A stretch of 64,000 nucleotides of DNA from Athripsodes cinereus. Lineage: Eukaryota; Arthropoda; Insecta; Trichoptera; Leptoceridae. The stretch lies in NCBI GenBank assembly GCA_947579605.1, contig OX388325.1:5327572-5391571 (forward strand). Direction: 5' to 3'. Positions within the stretch are counted from its first letter, which is position 1; each line of letters begins with the position of its first letter. Below are positions 33,421-44,645 of the stretch, in pieces. The notes under the pieces are model-generated. The model made no database searches and was not told where the DNA came from. It was given only the letters and a program-made list of their open reading frames with translations. The position numbers and the translations under genes were made by a program.

Positions 33421-35350
33421 ATCAATTACTCAGCGCACATTTTGGTTTAAGTGAATCAACAATTTGCCAAGTTTAAAAAAAAAACTCTGCCTATATTGGC
33501 ATCATATTTATGTCAATTTATTTTTTGACCATCCGAAAGTAAAATAAGGACAGAGCTATATAAAAATGTTACATCCATTACAGACTGTTTGGAAATACAG
33601 ATAGAAAAGCCTAACAATCCATTCCACCAAGCATTGTCCTGGTCCGAATATAAGGGATGCAACACCATCAAGTAGTTGATTTCGCATACTCCAGATGGGT
33701 AATCAATTTTACTTGATCCTCAGAGCATAAAAAGGTAACTAGGCGTACATATTGATTTAAGCGAATCAACAATTTGCCAAGTTTTTAAAAAGAACTCTGC
33801 CTATATTGGCATCATATTTATGTCAATTTATTTTTTGACCATCCGAAAGTAAAATAAGGACAGAGCTATATAAAAATGTTACATCCATTACAGACTGTTT
33901 GGAAATACAGATAGAAAAGCCTAACAATCCATTCCACCAAGCATTGTCCTGGTCCGAATATAAGGGATGCAACACCATCAAGTAGTTGATTTCGCATACT
34001 CCAGATGGGTAATCAATTTTACTTGATCCTCAGAGCATAAAAAGGTAACTAGGCGTACATATTGATTTAAGCGAATCAACAATTTGCCAAGTTTTTAAAA
34101 AGAACTCTGCCTATATTGGCATCATATTTATGTCAATTTATTTTTTGACCATCCGAAAGTAAAATAAGGACAGAGCTATATAAAAATGTTACATCCATTA
34201 CAGACTGTTTGGAAATACAGATAGAAAAGCCTAACAATCCATTCCACCAAGCATTGTCCTGGTCCGAATATAAGGGATGCAACACCATCAAGTAGTTGAT
34301 TTCGCATACTCCAGATGGGTAATCAATTTTACTTGATCCTCAGAGCATAAAAAGGTAACTAGGCGTACATATTGATTTAAGCGAATCAACAATTTGCCAA
34401 GTTTTTAAAAAGAACTCTGCCTATATTGGCATCATATTTATGTCAATTTATTTTTTGACCATCCGAAAGTAAAATAAGGACAGAGCTACCTGTTGCATTC
34501 AGGGCTAGATATAAAAATGTTACATCCATTACAGACTGTTTGGAAATACAGATAGAAAAGCCTAACAATCCATTCCACCAAGCATTGACCTGGTCCGAAT
34601 ATAAGGGATGCAACACTATCAAGTACTTGATTTCGCATACTCCAGATGGGTTATCAGTTTTATTTGACCCTCAGAGTATAAAAAGGTAACTCGGCGCACA
34701 TTTTGATTTAAGCGAATCAACAATTTGCCAAGTTTAAAAAAAAAACTCTACCTATATTGGCATCATATTTATGTCAATTTATTTTTTGACCATCCGAAAG
34801 TAAAATAAGGACAGAGCTACCTGTTGCATTCAGGGCTAGATATAAAAATGTTACATCCATTACAGACTGTTTGGAAATACAGATAGAAAAGCCTAACAAT
34901 CCATTCCACCAAGCATTGACCTGGTCCGAATATAAGGGATGCAACACTATCAAGTACTTGATTTCGCATACTCCAGATGGGTTATCAGTTTTATTTGACC
35001 CTCAGAGTATAAAAAGGTAACTCGGCGCACATTTTGATTTAAGCGAATCAACAATTTGCCAAGTTTAAAAAAAAAAACTCTACCTATATTGGCATCATAT
35101 TTATGTCAATTTATTTTTTGACCATCCGAAAGTAAAATAAGGACAGAGCTACCTGTTGCATTCAGGGCTAGATATAAAAATGTTACATCCATTACAGACT
35201 GTTTGGAAATACAGATAGAAAAGCCTAACAATCCATTCCACCAAGCATTGACCTGGTCCGAATATAAGGGATGCAACACTATCAAGTACTTGATTTCGCA
35301 TACTCCAGATGGGTAATCAATTTTATTTGACCCTCAGAGTATATAAAGGC
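33421..35350 (+). repeat. Six-fold tandem array of a DDE transposase segment
   Basis: AATTTGCCAA marks units at 33461, 33771, 34081, 34391, 34722 and 35053. Periods are 310, 310, 310, 331 and 331 bp. The unit encodes SESTICQV (helix-turn-helix end), TLPILASYLCQFIF, ARYKNVTSITDCLEIQIEKP, HQALTWSEYKGCNTIKYLIS and TPDGLS, the region before and inside the catalytic domain of DDE_Tnp_4-type (HARBI1/ISL2EU-like) transposases. The 310-bp units lack an in-frame 21-bp stretch coding PVAFRAR. Every unit has a TGA after QFIF and a TAA after SIKR, so the array is not translated as one protein. Confidence 0.9.
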
Positions 35351-35397
35351 ACTTTGTAATTCACTCTATATATTTCACCAACAAATAAATAATATAG

Positions 35398-35515
35398 ACA
35401 GTACAAATCAGTATGTTCTCACTTTGACAGAAGATGAAACAAAACAAGTTAATAAAATCCAATATGACTTTACTACCCAACAGCGATGTGCATGGTTATA
35501 TCACGAGGCAGTGTA
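35398..35515 (+). other. Short conserved-looking frame
   Basis: Reads LTLTEDETKQVNKIQYDF then TTQQRCAWLYHEAV before TAG. The T/Q-Q-R-x2-W-L-x4-A pattern recalls the start of YqaJ-type nuclease domains seen in some insect repeats, but too little remains to decide. Confidence 0.2.
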
Positions 35516-36940
35516 GTCATTTCAGAGTGGAGCATGTTCCAACTCTTTTTGGAATATAGGGAATTATAATTTACAAAACACGTACTTATCGAAATTGTAC
35601 ATACTGATACGATGAAATATATTGTCGTGTAGCGACGTAGAGATGACGACATACAAGTACGATGCTTAAAGAAGATCGCGCCAATTATTTCAAATAACAA
35701 TTTCCTATCGACGCGCCAGATCCGGTATGTTGTTATATGTTGTTTCCACGAGTTCCAAACGTGAAGAATAGCAGGAAATCCATTGCATGACGCTATTAAA
35801 GAAGCGCCATTTTGGACGCAGTTCACCGCCCCATCTGGAAAAGAAAGCATCTCGTGAGGACCGTGTTTTTCTTTCTTTACGCGCCTCCGGTGTAACTAAG
35901 TTAAAGCCTGGAAATTTAGTTGGAAAGTCCATTTAATTCTCTGAAATCATATCCGGTTATCTTCAGTATAGTATTGCTGCGAATCGCCGTTAACCTTGCT
36001 CTTAAAAGTACCATCGCGCATTGTCGTAACCAGTTAATATTAATCAATCCACTATACGTAACCTGTGAATCGTATAAGAGTTCGCTGACCAGTGTTAACC
36101 TCATATTCTAATGTAAAACTATCGAGTTTCCAACTCTTCTTTTTCAACTCGACTTAAAAGCATAACTGCCGTCGTGAAAAAACTACGAACTGTAACGCCA
36201 TCATGAGCATTTACCATCTCGCCTCCATTCTGTGCATGAACTGTTGGTTCTGCAGGATGACCCCAAATCTTCTGAGAATTCCCCATCATCGCTTAGAGGT
36301 TTCGTCCTTAGGCTTTGTGGTGGAAAGGCCCTCCGAATTTCACCCTCAAGGAGTGGAGATTTCTCAGCAGACTCCAAAAGACCAGTAAGATCCTTCCATT
36401 TACTCATCATTGTTTACCCGCCCAGTACAACTTGGATTCAAAGTACAGTTTCTACTATTTTGATACCATATAAAGTTGATAATCATATTATTGTAATATT
36501 TGTAAGATATTGAGAATGGCTGCCGTGTGAAAGAGTTATTATTTGGATAATATTATTTACCATATAGATTGATAATCTCTCATTGTTCATGGAATAGCCG
36601 TACATAGTCATATCTTTTCATTTTAAAATTAATCTTGTTCGTTCAGCTTATGTGATCTAAATAAATCAAACATATATATACCTCACAAGTGTTTTCCTCC
36701 GCCCTTAGTGTGAACTTACCTCTAGATAAACTTGCCAAAAACTCATAATGTTGTGAATAATAAGATCTAAGAACTAGTAAAAGCCTGAGTAAGTATTTTG
36801 GAGATCACCTTTTATTCTTTAACATATTCCAATCACGCTGCTATCATAACCTACCATCCGGGTGTGGCCGTTTAGGGTAACCCCTGGTGTCGGGGAAAGT
36901 AGGAGCGTGATAATATTACAGACACTCTATCGATGGAGTT
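35516..36940. other. Interval without recognised gene
   Basis: Several frames of 60-125 residues on both strands (for example 35473-35850 minus and 36232-36513 plus) show no motif I can name. The sequence looks like decayed coding DNA (moderate GC, no repeats), possibly the 5' part of the piggyBac copy that follows. Confidence 0.4.
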
Positions 36941-36944
36941 AAAG

Positions 36945-37535
36945 AATTTATAGACAACTACGTGAGTCACTATAGTAGAAAGGACTCCTCTAAAGAATAC
37001 ATGCCAATGGGATATTCTATTCAGCTGTGTTTCCAAAGATACGTCGAGGAATGCAATATTGGCGAAGTTTTGGCCATACGGGAGGTGTTGATTTGATTGA
37101 CAGTATTATGGCGAGATACAAAATTTTATTGAGAAGCAAACGGTGGCAAGTCCAAATGTTTTATCATTTCTTGGATTTCGCAATGGCCAGGCTTTTATAA
37201 ACAAGAGTTTGCCGAGTAAAAGACCTATGGGAGAAGGAACTATCTTCAGCTGATTTTCATCTGGAGATAGCCATGGTATCGTGTAAGCTCGGCACAAAAT
37301 TAATAATACGCACCGGAGTATTGAACCTGAAATTCAGGCTAAAAAACGGGAAGGCCCAGCACAACATATTCCCCCAAAGGTCAAATCAGACACTGGCCAG
37401 TATGGGATGATAAGAGAGTAAGGTGTAAGTTTCCAGGATGTACTGGAGTAGCCCAAACATTGTGTGAGAAATGCGGGGGGGTGGGGGCACTTCACTTCAA
37501 TAAGCAAAACAACTGTTTTAAAACATTTCATATGA
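36945..37535 (+). pseudogene. piggyBac-like transposase C-terminal half
   Basis: Across frames: FPKIRRGMQYW, GGVDLIDSIMARYKILLR (third catalytic Asp block, about 37085), SKRWQVQMFYHFLDFAMA, LWEKELSSADFHLEIAM, then the zinc end HWPVWDD-x2-VRCKFPGCTGV, TLCEKCG and a final N-C-F-K-T-F-H. Frame changes near 37195, 37350 and 37480 (in a run of G). The first two catalytic Asp are not present. This family differs from the copy at 26.1 kb. Confidence 0.75.
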
Positions 37536-37599
37536 CCTTCCTTCACCAATGAAGGTGTTCCCTCCCGGTCAGTCTCAAGTTTATATTTCATGAGCCAAA

Positions 37600-38175
37600 G
37601 CGTATTGCCGATACCTTTAACAAATATTTTTCAAATATAGGAAAAGAATTGGCAGAAAAAATAGCAATAGGTCAAAAGAATCATCAAAACGTAGTACAAC
37701 AGAATTATACCATGCCCTAAATTGCTTCAAGGAAGTAACTAGTAAGGAGGTTGAAACGATTATTACACAATTAAGAGGATTTCTGGGCTCCGATGGTATA
37801 AATGTTAAATTGTTAAAACAGATAAAACCTCATATATCTCGGCCACTTACTTTCTTGATAAACAAAACCTTGTCAAGTGGTGTATTTCTGAAAAATTACA
37901 AGATGGCTGTTGTCACACCAATTCATAAGTCAGGAGATGTAGAAGATATTTCAATCTATAGACCTATATGACTTGTATCAAATTTGTATATCAAAAGTAT
38001 TTGAAAAGGCGATAAAAAAACAACTGACAGATTTCATCTATAAAAACAACATTATTAATGAGAATCAATATGGATTTATGGCAAAATTGGGAACACAAGA
38101 TGCGATTTCAAAACTTATAACTGAAGTTTATAGAAATTTAGATGTTGATTACAGGTTAATCCCCGACAACTAAAA
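37600..38175 (+). pseudogene. LINE reverse-transcriptase N-terminal fragment
   Basis: RIADTFNKYFSNIGKELAEK, then EVETIITQLRGFLGSDGINV, LKQIKPHISRPLTFLINKTL, YKMAVVTPIHKSGDVEDISI and YRPI form the typical start of a CR1/Jockey reverse transcriptase. A stop and frameshift follow near 37968, then VFEKAIKKQL and NENQYGF. It stops before the A motif. Confidence 0.75.
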
Positions 38176-38450
38176 TTAATGGTAGACTATATCGAGGGTA
38201 TACAACCAAAATGCACTAAGTCATTTCAGTTTTGAGATGACATGGTGGCAATTAAATGAAAAAAAAAGTGTTTAGATCAATACAAATTCGTCATGTATTA
38301 TTTGAACTTTAATTAAGATGATATTGGTAAGTGACTTTTAGGCTTTGCAAACAAATTTAAACATAGGAAATATGTTAATTACTTGAATAGTTTTTGAAAA
38401 CTTTTGTAGCGCTAGACTGACTTAGTGCATTTTGGTTGTATACCCTCGAT

Positions 38451-38921
38451 ATGATGGATCATACAGAGTTTGCCTGTGGAAGGTTTGTCGGCATGAGAGG
38501 GAAGGAGAATGTCGGAAAACAATGGAAAGATTTGACTTTCCTCCTGAACAATGCGGGCTGCCCTAAAGCCGACAGCCAGTGGCAAAAGGTATTTAAATGA
38601 TTTTTATTTATGTAGTTATGTTTTAATATAATATATATGTTTGTGTATATAATCATAATAGTTATTCTCTTTCAGTTGTGGACAAGTTTAAAGTCTAAAT
38701 CAAGAGCGAAGAGCGCAAAAATTCACAGAAATCGCCTGCAAACAGGCAACAAAATCCCATACGTAGAATTAACAGATCTAGAGAGGAAAATTTTGCAAAT
38801 TATGGGAGACAATTCTTCGGAAGGATTCGAGGAAATTGAAAATATTCCTTCGTTTGATGTATATAAATTGTTACCAAAACAATGCTCTTATCTATGTAAT
38901 ATTGGTATATTACATAGATAA
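38451..38921 (+). pseudogene. Myb/SANT-like (zeste-type) DNA-binding protein, truncated
   Basis: Exon 38451-38588: MMDHTEFACGRFVGMRGKEN, then VGKQWKDLTFLLNNAGCPKA and QWQK, donor AAG/GTATTT. Exon 38676-38921 after CTTTCAG: LWTSLKSKSRAKSAKIHRNR, LQTGNK, LTDLERKILQIMGDNSSEGF. Phase 0 join. W-K-x-L-T, W-x4-W and T-G-x-K are the conserved sites of the Myb/SANT domain used by Harbinger accessory proteins and zeste-like regulators. The frame is broken at its C-terminus by a palindrome (38880-38929) that supplies the last residues and the stop. The exon 1 start may not be the original one. Confidence 0.65.
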
Positions 38922-38929
38922 GAGCATTG
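38880..38929. repeat. Palindrome, 23-bp arms, 4-base loop
   Basis: CAATGCTCTTATCTATGTAA... is mirrored exactly after loop TGGT. It replaces the end of the Myb/SANT-like reading frame. Confidence 0.95.
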
Positions 38930-39136
38930 GTATTATTTTATGGAAAAGCACATTTATTGCCAATCATTTCATCATATCGTTTCTCAGTTGATAAACTACA
39001 TACTTGCATGAATAATATTCTGACATAGTGTAATATGTTTTGTCAATAGTGATGGATACCAAAGGTGTCTGATATGTATGAATTTGTTTAATTGCTCGTG
39101 ATTTTTGGTATCTTTCTTACCCGAATACCTTTAGTG

Positions 39137-39943
39137 TAGAGTTGGTCGTTATAACGAGGAACGCGTGATATATTAAATTATTTTTACGGAGCATGGTAGC
39201 ATAATATCGATATATCACGTCACACTATTATCAAGTGATTTCTGACGACGACCCGCTACTTCGTTCCGAACGACGTGAATTATCACAGATATCAAATTTT
39301 CTATGGAAAATCATTGAGGTATTAATAATAGTGTTACTTATCACGCCGCCATACATTTTACTATGGACGATCATTTAGGTATTAATAATAGTGTTACTTA
39401 TCACACCGCCATACATTTTACTATGGACGATCATTTAGGTATTAATAATAGTGTTACTTATCACACCGCCATACATTTTACTATGGACGACCGGTTAGGT
39501 ATTACCAATGACGTTCCAAATCACGCGGTGATACAATTTAGTATGGAAAATAATATTTAGGTATTATTTGAAAAGGAACGCGTTCTTTTTTTCGCCTCAA
39601 AACGGTACTACTACGGACATCTGTTGATTGACACAAAAGTAGAATGAGTTCGAGATACGGGTAGATAATTATTCATAACCCTTTTATCACCTGAGTGGTC
39701 AAAGGACTATCTCCACATGATTTTACATGTTTATTTTTCATTAAATTAAATTAAAAACTTTTAATCCAATTAATAAAGTAAATATCTTTTACTAATTTTA
39801 AATACTTTTTTTTTCGAATTTGCCTTTTTTATTTGCGCGTTTAATCTTGCGTATGTTATTGTTCGTCGCCTGATAAAAAACATTTTTGAACAAAACTTCA
39901 AATCAGTTCCATTATTTTCAAAGAGCCGTTATTCCCAACTCTA
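39137..39943. mobile_element. hAT-like non-autonomous element with TSD
   Basis: TSD CTTTAGTG at 39129-39136 and 39944-39951, exact. Ends TAGAGTTGG inverted, with continuing similarity (GTYGTTAT / GAATAACGG). Length 807 bp, no transposase. Contains a 60-bp tandem repeat. Confidence 0.85.
39301..39540 (+). repeat. 60-bp tandem repeat, four units, coding-compatible period
   Basis: Units at 39301, 39361, 39421 and 39481. Two adjacent units are identical over nearly their full length. As 60 is divisible by three, the frame repeats MDDHLGINNSVTYHTAIHFT (39363-39560). A stop in the first unit and lack of any other coding sign make translation doubtful. Confidence 0.9.
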
Positions 39944-40083
39944 CTTTAGTGTAGTTATTTTAAGGATTTCAGTACCAAAAAGCTGAAATGCAATGATTTG
40001 ATGAATGAACTGGTTATCAAGTGACAAGGCACTCTAGGCAGGCTGTCCAGATTGTGTGGCCAAAATAATGTGCATTTTGCAAA

Positions 40084-40850
40084 AAAAAAAAAAATACGGC
40101 ACACACGGGAAATAATACACATGATACTGTATTATGAATCTTACTTTTCATAATTCTGTTTCATATTAAAATTTGTCAAATGAATCGTAAGTAGAGAGTG
40201 CAATTAAGATTATTATGATTATTATTAGTAAGTATTTGTTTTCTTTGTTTTCAGAATGCCCAAAACGTTTATATCAATAATGCATACTTTCACATAATCA
40301 ATTACCAGAATAACCCCGAGAGTAACCCAGAGATGACTCGCGGGGATAGCGTGCCATCGCAGCCCAACACATCGACGAGTAGTGTAAGAAGATGATACAT
40401 ATTATTATTATTTATTTATTTAAACACAGATAATCTTTACAATGGGGGTTATTCTGAACATTCGACCGGTTACTTGCAATCCGATAGTATTGCGTTCCAT
40501 CCAACTTTTTAAACATAACCTTATTCTGAACTGGCGACAGTCGAATGAGCGATTGGATGATGTGTTGCCTACGTTACAACACTATTGACTGACTATTCAA
40601 TAAACATTTTACTGTCGCTTGCGATTCGATCAAGGATTTTACTTATATTTAATCATCTTTTTTCACATAAAAGCGTTAAAATGGCACAAGAATTGATTGG
40701 CATTTTGTTAATTGAACATTTGGAAGAATTAACACATTATAAAACGACAAATTTTATAACAATGGAAAGAAGACTGAAGTTTTTCTTCAGATTTGTGGAG
40801 TCGGCGAGTGACAAAGGAACAAATGTAGTTATTATAAACTCAATCCTTGT
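40084..40850 (+). repeat. Interspersed repeat with a Myb/SANT-type exon, copy 2
   Basis: Matches 14364-15062 closely. Exon-like block 40255-40383 (NAQNVYINNAYFHIINYQ..., ends TSTSS/GTAAGAAG) is about 48 nt longer than copy 1. The following intron holds the same GGGGGTTATTCTGAAC insertion with the MAQELIGILL frame (40681-40866). Two copies sharing an insertion at the same intron point indicate that the compound unit, not each part, was copied. Confidence 0.7.
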
Positions 40851-41024
40851 CATGTGTCAATGTTAGACTCCGGGAGTCAGTGGCTTAATTATCATAGAGA
40901 GCAGTGCTGTTGGTCCACCTCCCAAGTTGAAGGCAATTTCCAGTGGAGGTAATTACGCATATGTCTACACACAACAAATGGAATTAAAATATTTTATCTA
41001 TCTATCTGTACCTTCACTTCATCA

Positions 41025-41700
41025 CCCATAAAAAGAAAAATATTTATAATGCTTTTGTGGTTCCACGAATTTGTTATGGGTTGACTGTATGGTCTCAATG
41101 CAGCCAGCAGATGAGGGGAACAATACAAAGAATCATGAACAAGGCTCTGAAGATTACTTTCAATCTTGATAGATACAAAAGGACACTTGATGTGTATATT
41201 ATAACAAACATGTTTAATCTAGAAGAACTTATATATGCAGAAAAAACCAAAATGATGTATAAAGTTGCAAATAACTTGATTAAAACCAATATTAAGGTAC
41301 AGATGAATACTAGTGTACACTCAAGAAATACAAGGACATCAAGAGATATCCGACATGATAATCCTAGAACCAACAGAGAGAGAAATAGTATTTTATATAC
41401 AGCTATTGGATTGTTCAATTCACTACCAGATAATATAAAGCGACTGAATAATATTGATCAATTTAAGAAATATTTGAAAAACTATGTACTAAGAAGCCGA
41501 ACAGAGACAATTATGTAAGAAGCAATTTTTGTGAGAAGACATTTTGTGCTTGAGTTTTAGAATAACATCCTCCCTTCATACCGGCATTTCATTGCTGTTT
41601 GGGGAATACGAAGTGTTTATTGTTAACTATAATAAAATATCAATATAAATGTATCGAAATATAAGTTGTGTATTAAATTAAATAAAATAAAAATTAAACA
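41025..41700 (+). pseudogene. CR1-like LINE C-terminal fragment
   Basis: Frame 41057-41518: VPRICYGLTVWSQCSQQMRG, IQRIMNKALKITFNLDRYKR, IGLFNSLPDNIKRLNN, DQFKKYLKNYVLRS. This is the usual ending of CR1/R4-like reverse transcriptases (thumb and C-terminal helix). 5'-truncated; catalytic motifs absent. A short untranslated tail ends near 41700 in AAATAAAATAAAAATTAAA. Confidence 0.75.
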
Positions 41701-41714
41701 TGAATTAAATTAAA

Positions 41715-41990
41715 CCTTTTCTGAGGAGGCAACGGACAGGCAAAAATCACTAAGGTCTGCAAACACAGACTCTGTCAATAGACTTGTGGTACCGCGTAGG
41801 GGGGGTCTGGCCAACTATGTTGACCGTGCCTTCTGTGTGGCTGGTCTGTTGCTGTGTAACAAAATTCCCTTTGATTTGCGAACTCGGGAGAGTGTGGAGG
41901 TGTTCAAGACGAGGTTAAAAACCCTATTGTTCGGGAGGTGTTATGATTCTTAAATGGGCCCTTGCGGTGGTTTTTCCACAAAACGGCGCA
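41715..41990 (+). pseudogene. LINE C-terminal fragment of another family
   Basis: Reads TDRQKSLRSANTDSVNRLVV, then PRRGGLANYVDRAFCVAG, NKIPFDLRTRESVEVFKTRL and KTLLF before TAA, the closing helix pattern of CR1/L2-like reverse transcriptases. It directly follows the previous LINE end. Confidence 0.6.
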
Positions 41991-42295
41991 TCATAAATAA
42001 GTTGTCTAGTTATTATTATTATTAACCGTATGAGTGCTAATTACAACAATAACAATAGATAACTGTCTATATATGATGATGATACTGGATGATTTTGTTT
42101 TGACGCCATTTAACAGTCCCTAGACCGCCTATTATTTTTATTTAACTATTATAAAATTTTGAAAACACTTGTGATCACAGCCACAAATTTGACTAAAATG
42201 CGAGAATTTTTGTGTGTTTCAATTGAAGGTATTATTGATTACTGTAACAAATATTATTCACTAATTCACATTTTTAAATTTGAAATTTTTAACTA

Positions 42296-44028
42296 CAGTG
42301 GCTTGCCATATTAGACTTAGACTTGGAATATTAACACAAATCTTTTGAAAGCATGCCTGTATATTTGGCAAATGTGGTAGAATAATAACTTTTTTCACTC
42401 TGGCAACATTTATCAACATATTTTTACTAATGGCAATACCGCTTGCCCCCACTTTTTAATTGTTATTTAGAAGCGGTCAAGTGGTTCCTCGTGTTGTTTT
42501 TGTCAAATTTTTCACTGAAATATTTTGTTTTGAAGCTAGGATTTGAGTGTAAAAAAGGATTTTCTTAGTTTAAAAAGGTATGTTTTTATCGTTAGTCTTG
42601 TTTGAAAGGTTTTTGCATATTGTCAATTGGATTATAAACGTTTATTATTTTTTTGTCAGCAAGCAATCACATAACCTAACTTTTCGCTTATTTTTTTAGC
42701 TATGGGCAGGACTTCTGATATTTCTCCACGTAAATTGGGGGAAATTCGTGGATTATTGAATAACACTGACATGTCTCAGTATAAAATAGCAGAGACTCTC
42801 AAAGTTTCCCAAAGCACTGTGAAGAGAGTAAAGCAAAAATTGGATTTGTGAGTACTTTTGCAATCTGCCCGTAAAGGATCTTGTGGGAGAAAAAGAATCA
42901 CAACCCCTAGAACCGACAGAAAAATTAGGGATGTGTGCTTGGAGAATAGGAAACATCCAGTAAATCTGCTGACCAAGCAAATAAAGGAACAGGGCATTGA
43001 CATATCTCAACGCACGGTGCAGAGACGATTAAAGGAATTTGGGTTAACTTCTCGACGACCAGCTAGGAAACCTAAATTAACACCAACTATGATTAAAAAA
43101 CGTTTAGAATGGGCAAAGAAATATAAAAAATTCACAGAGGATGACTGGAAAAGGGTGATTATAAAAACACTACCTTAAAATCCATTATGTTTTATGTTTT
43201 TACTAACATATTTTGATGTTTGGTCCTATTACTATTTGTTATTGTATGGTATTTTCAGGTTTGCTTTTCGGATGAATCGGTTTTCCAAATTATGATGGAT
43301 AAATCGAGTTTTGTTAGGAGAAGAGTGGGTGAAGAATTTCACCCAGACTGCATCGTGCCAACAGTCAAACATCCCACGTCTGTCATGGTGTGGTCAGTTA
43401 TAAATTTCCAGGGCACTGGGCGACTTCAAATCGTCAAAGGCACGATGCGTCAAGATCAATACCGGGAAATTCTCCAAGAGAGGCTATTACCACAGCTTTC
43501 CCAGTGGTTCCCCAATGGTGAAGAGTGCATCTTTATGCACGATGGAGCCCCGTGCCACAAGGCGAAGTCCGTAACGAAGTATTTAATAGAAAAAAAATTG
43601 ACGTTTTAGATTGGCCGGGAAATTCTCCGGATATGAATCCAATAGAGAATGTTTGGGAGCTTTTAAAGCGAGAAATGGCCAAAAATGTAATAAATACAAA
43701 GAAAGACCTAATAGAAAGGCTCATACATGTGTGGAATCAAAGTGAGGAGCTCCAAAATACAGTAAAAAACTGTATTTTGAGCATGCCACGACGCATTCAG
43801 GCCTTGATTGCGGCAAAAGGGCACCATACAAAATATTAAGTCTGTGCTTCATGTTCCATTTTTTTTTGTACAGTAAATAAAGATTTTTAATTGAAAAAAA
43901 CATTGGGTTTTATTTATTCTAGGTCCCAATGTAAAATAAGAACATAAAAATTAAATTACCACAAAAGTCAAAATAACAGAGAAATATCGATTTTTTTGTA
44001 TTAAGTCTAATAATTTGGCAAGCCACTG
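42296..44028 (+). mobile_element. Tc1-like DNA transposon, near complete
   Basis: Terminal inverted repeats CAGTGGCTTGCCA continuing to TATTAGACTTA at both ends (two small differences). TA target duplicated at 42294-42295 and 44029-44030. Total 1733 bp, transposase inside. Confidence 0.95.
42702..43839 (+). pseudogene. Tc1-like transposase with an intron and two lesions
   Basis: DDE transposase. ATG at 42702 gives MGRTSDISPRKLGEIRGLLN and a helix-turn-helix (MSQYKIAETLKVSQSTVKRV); then an in-frame TGA at 42849. After it GRKR (AT-hook-like), a second HTH (DISQRTVQRRLKEF) and DDWKR. A 104-base intron (43155-43258, GTGATT...TTTTCAG) fits exactly: joining gives W-K-R-V-C-F-S-D-E-S, the first catalytic Asp. 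The second is in MHDGAPCH and the Glu in NPIENVWELLKRE; spacing is about DD34E. A frameshift in a run of A near 43597 separates the second Asp from the Glu. It ends GHHTKY at TAA 43837-43839. Confidence 0.85.
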
Positions 44029-44506
44029 TAGTTTAAAAATAATAACACCCAAAAATTTAGCATTATAAAACTATTGTAACTAAAAAAAATGTATTAAAAT
44101 TTTGTTAATGTGAACAATTATAAGATAATAATATTAAATTTTGAAAAATGAAACGCCAGAGGTTTCATGCAGCTACTACCAGCGTCATACCAATGATTAG
44201 CACTCAAACACTTAAATAATTTATACTCAAAACGTAGAACCCCAACATTATTTGAGTTGATTCTCCCATGATGTCCTATGCAAATGGTACAATCATGGGA
44301 GATCACTTACAGAGCTACAGGAACAAAAACCTTCTAACTATCCTGGTGGACGATAGAAGAACAGTCTTATTATTATTGAGTGTAATGAAAGAGGAGTAGG
44401 TCTGCAGAGGAAGGATTCAACCACAAACCTTTTGATTGAAATTCTTAAAATCTACAATCAGGCAACGGCCTGCATCAATCTTATTTGAGGATTATTTTTA
44501 ATATTT

Positions 44507-44645
44507 CTAACTGTTACTGCCATTACTCTCAGTTCCTCTCCGTGTTTTCTCCTTATGTAGATCTTGCAGTATTCTGTCCGCTTCTATGCCTTGCAGAGCG
44601 GTCCTCTTCTTGGGAGCCTCTGGATCATAAACAGGCACATCCTCC
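44507..44645 (-). CDS. Zinc-finger gene last exon
   Basis: Acceptor ATTTTCAG, 139 nt to TAG at 44507-44509. Reads EDVPVYDPEAPKKRTALQGI and a short charged tail with no further finger. Confidence 0.85.

Noticed and set aside
35473..36513. Frames of 60-125 residues on both strands
   Set aside because: No motif, no splice logic and overlap on both strands; left as unassigned decayed DNA.
42753..43010. Minus-strand frames within the Tc1-like element
   Set aside because: Shadow frames of the transposase coding strand.
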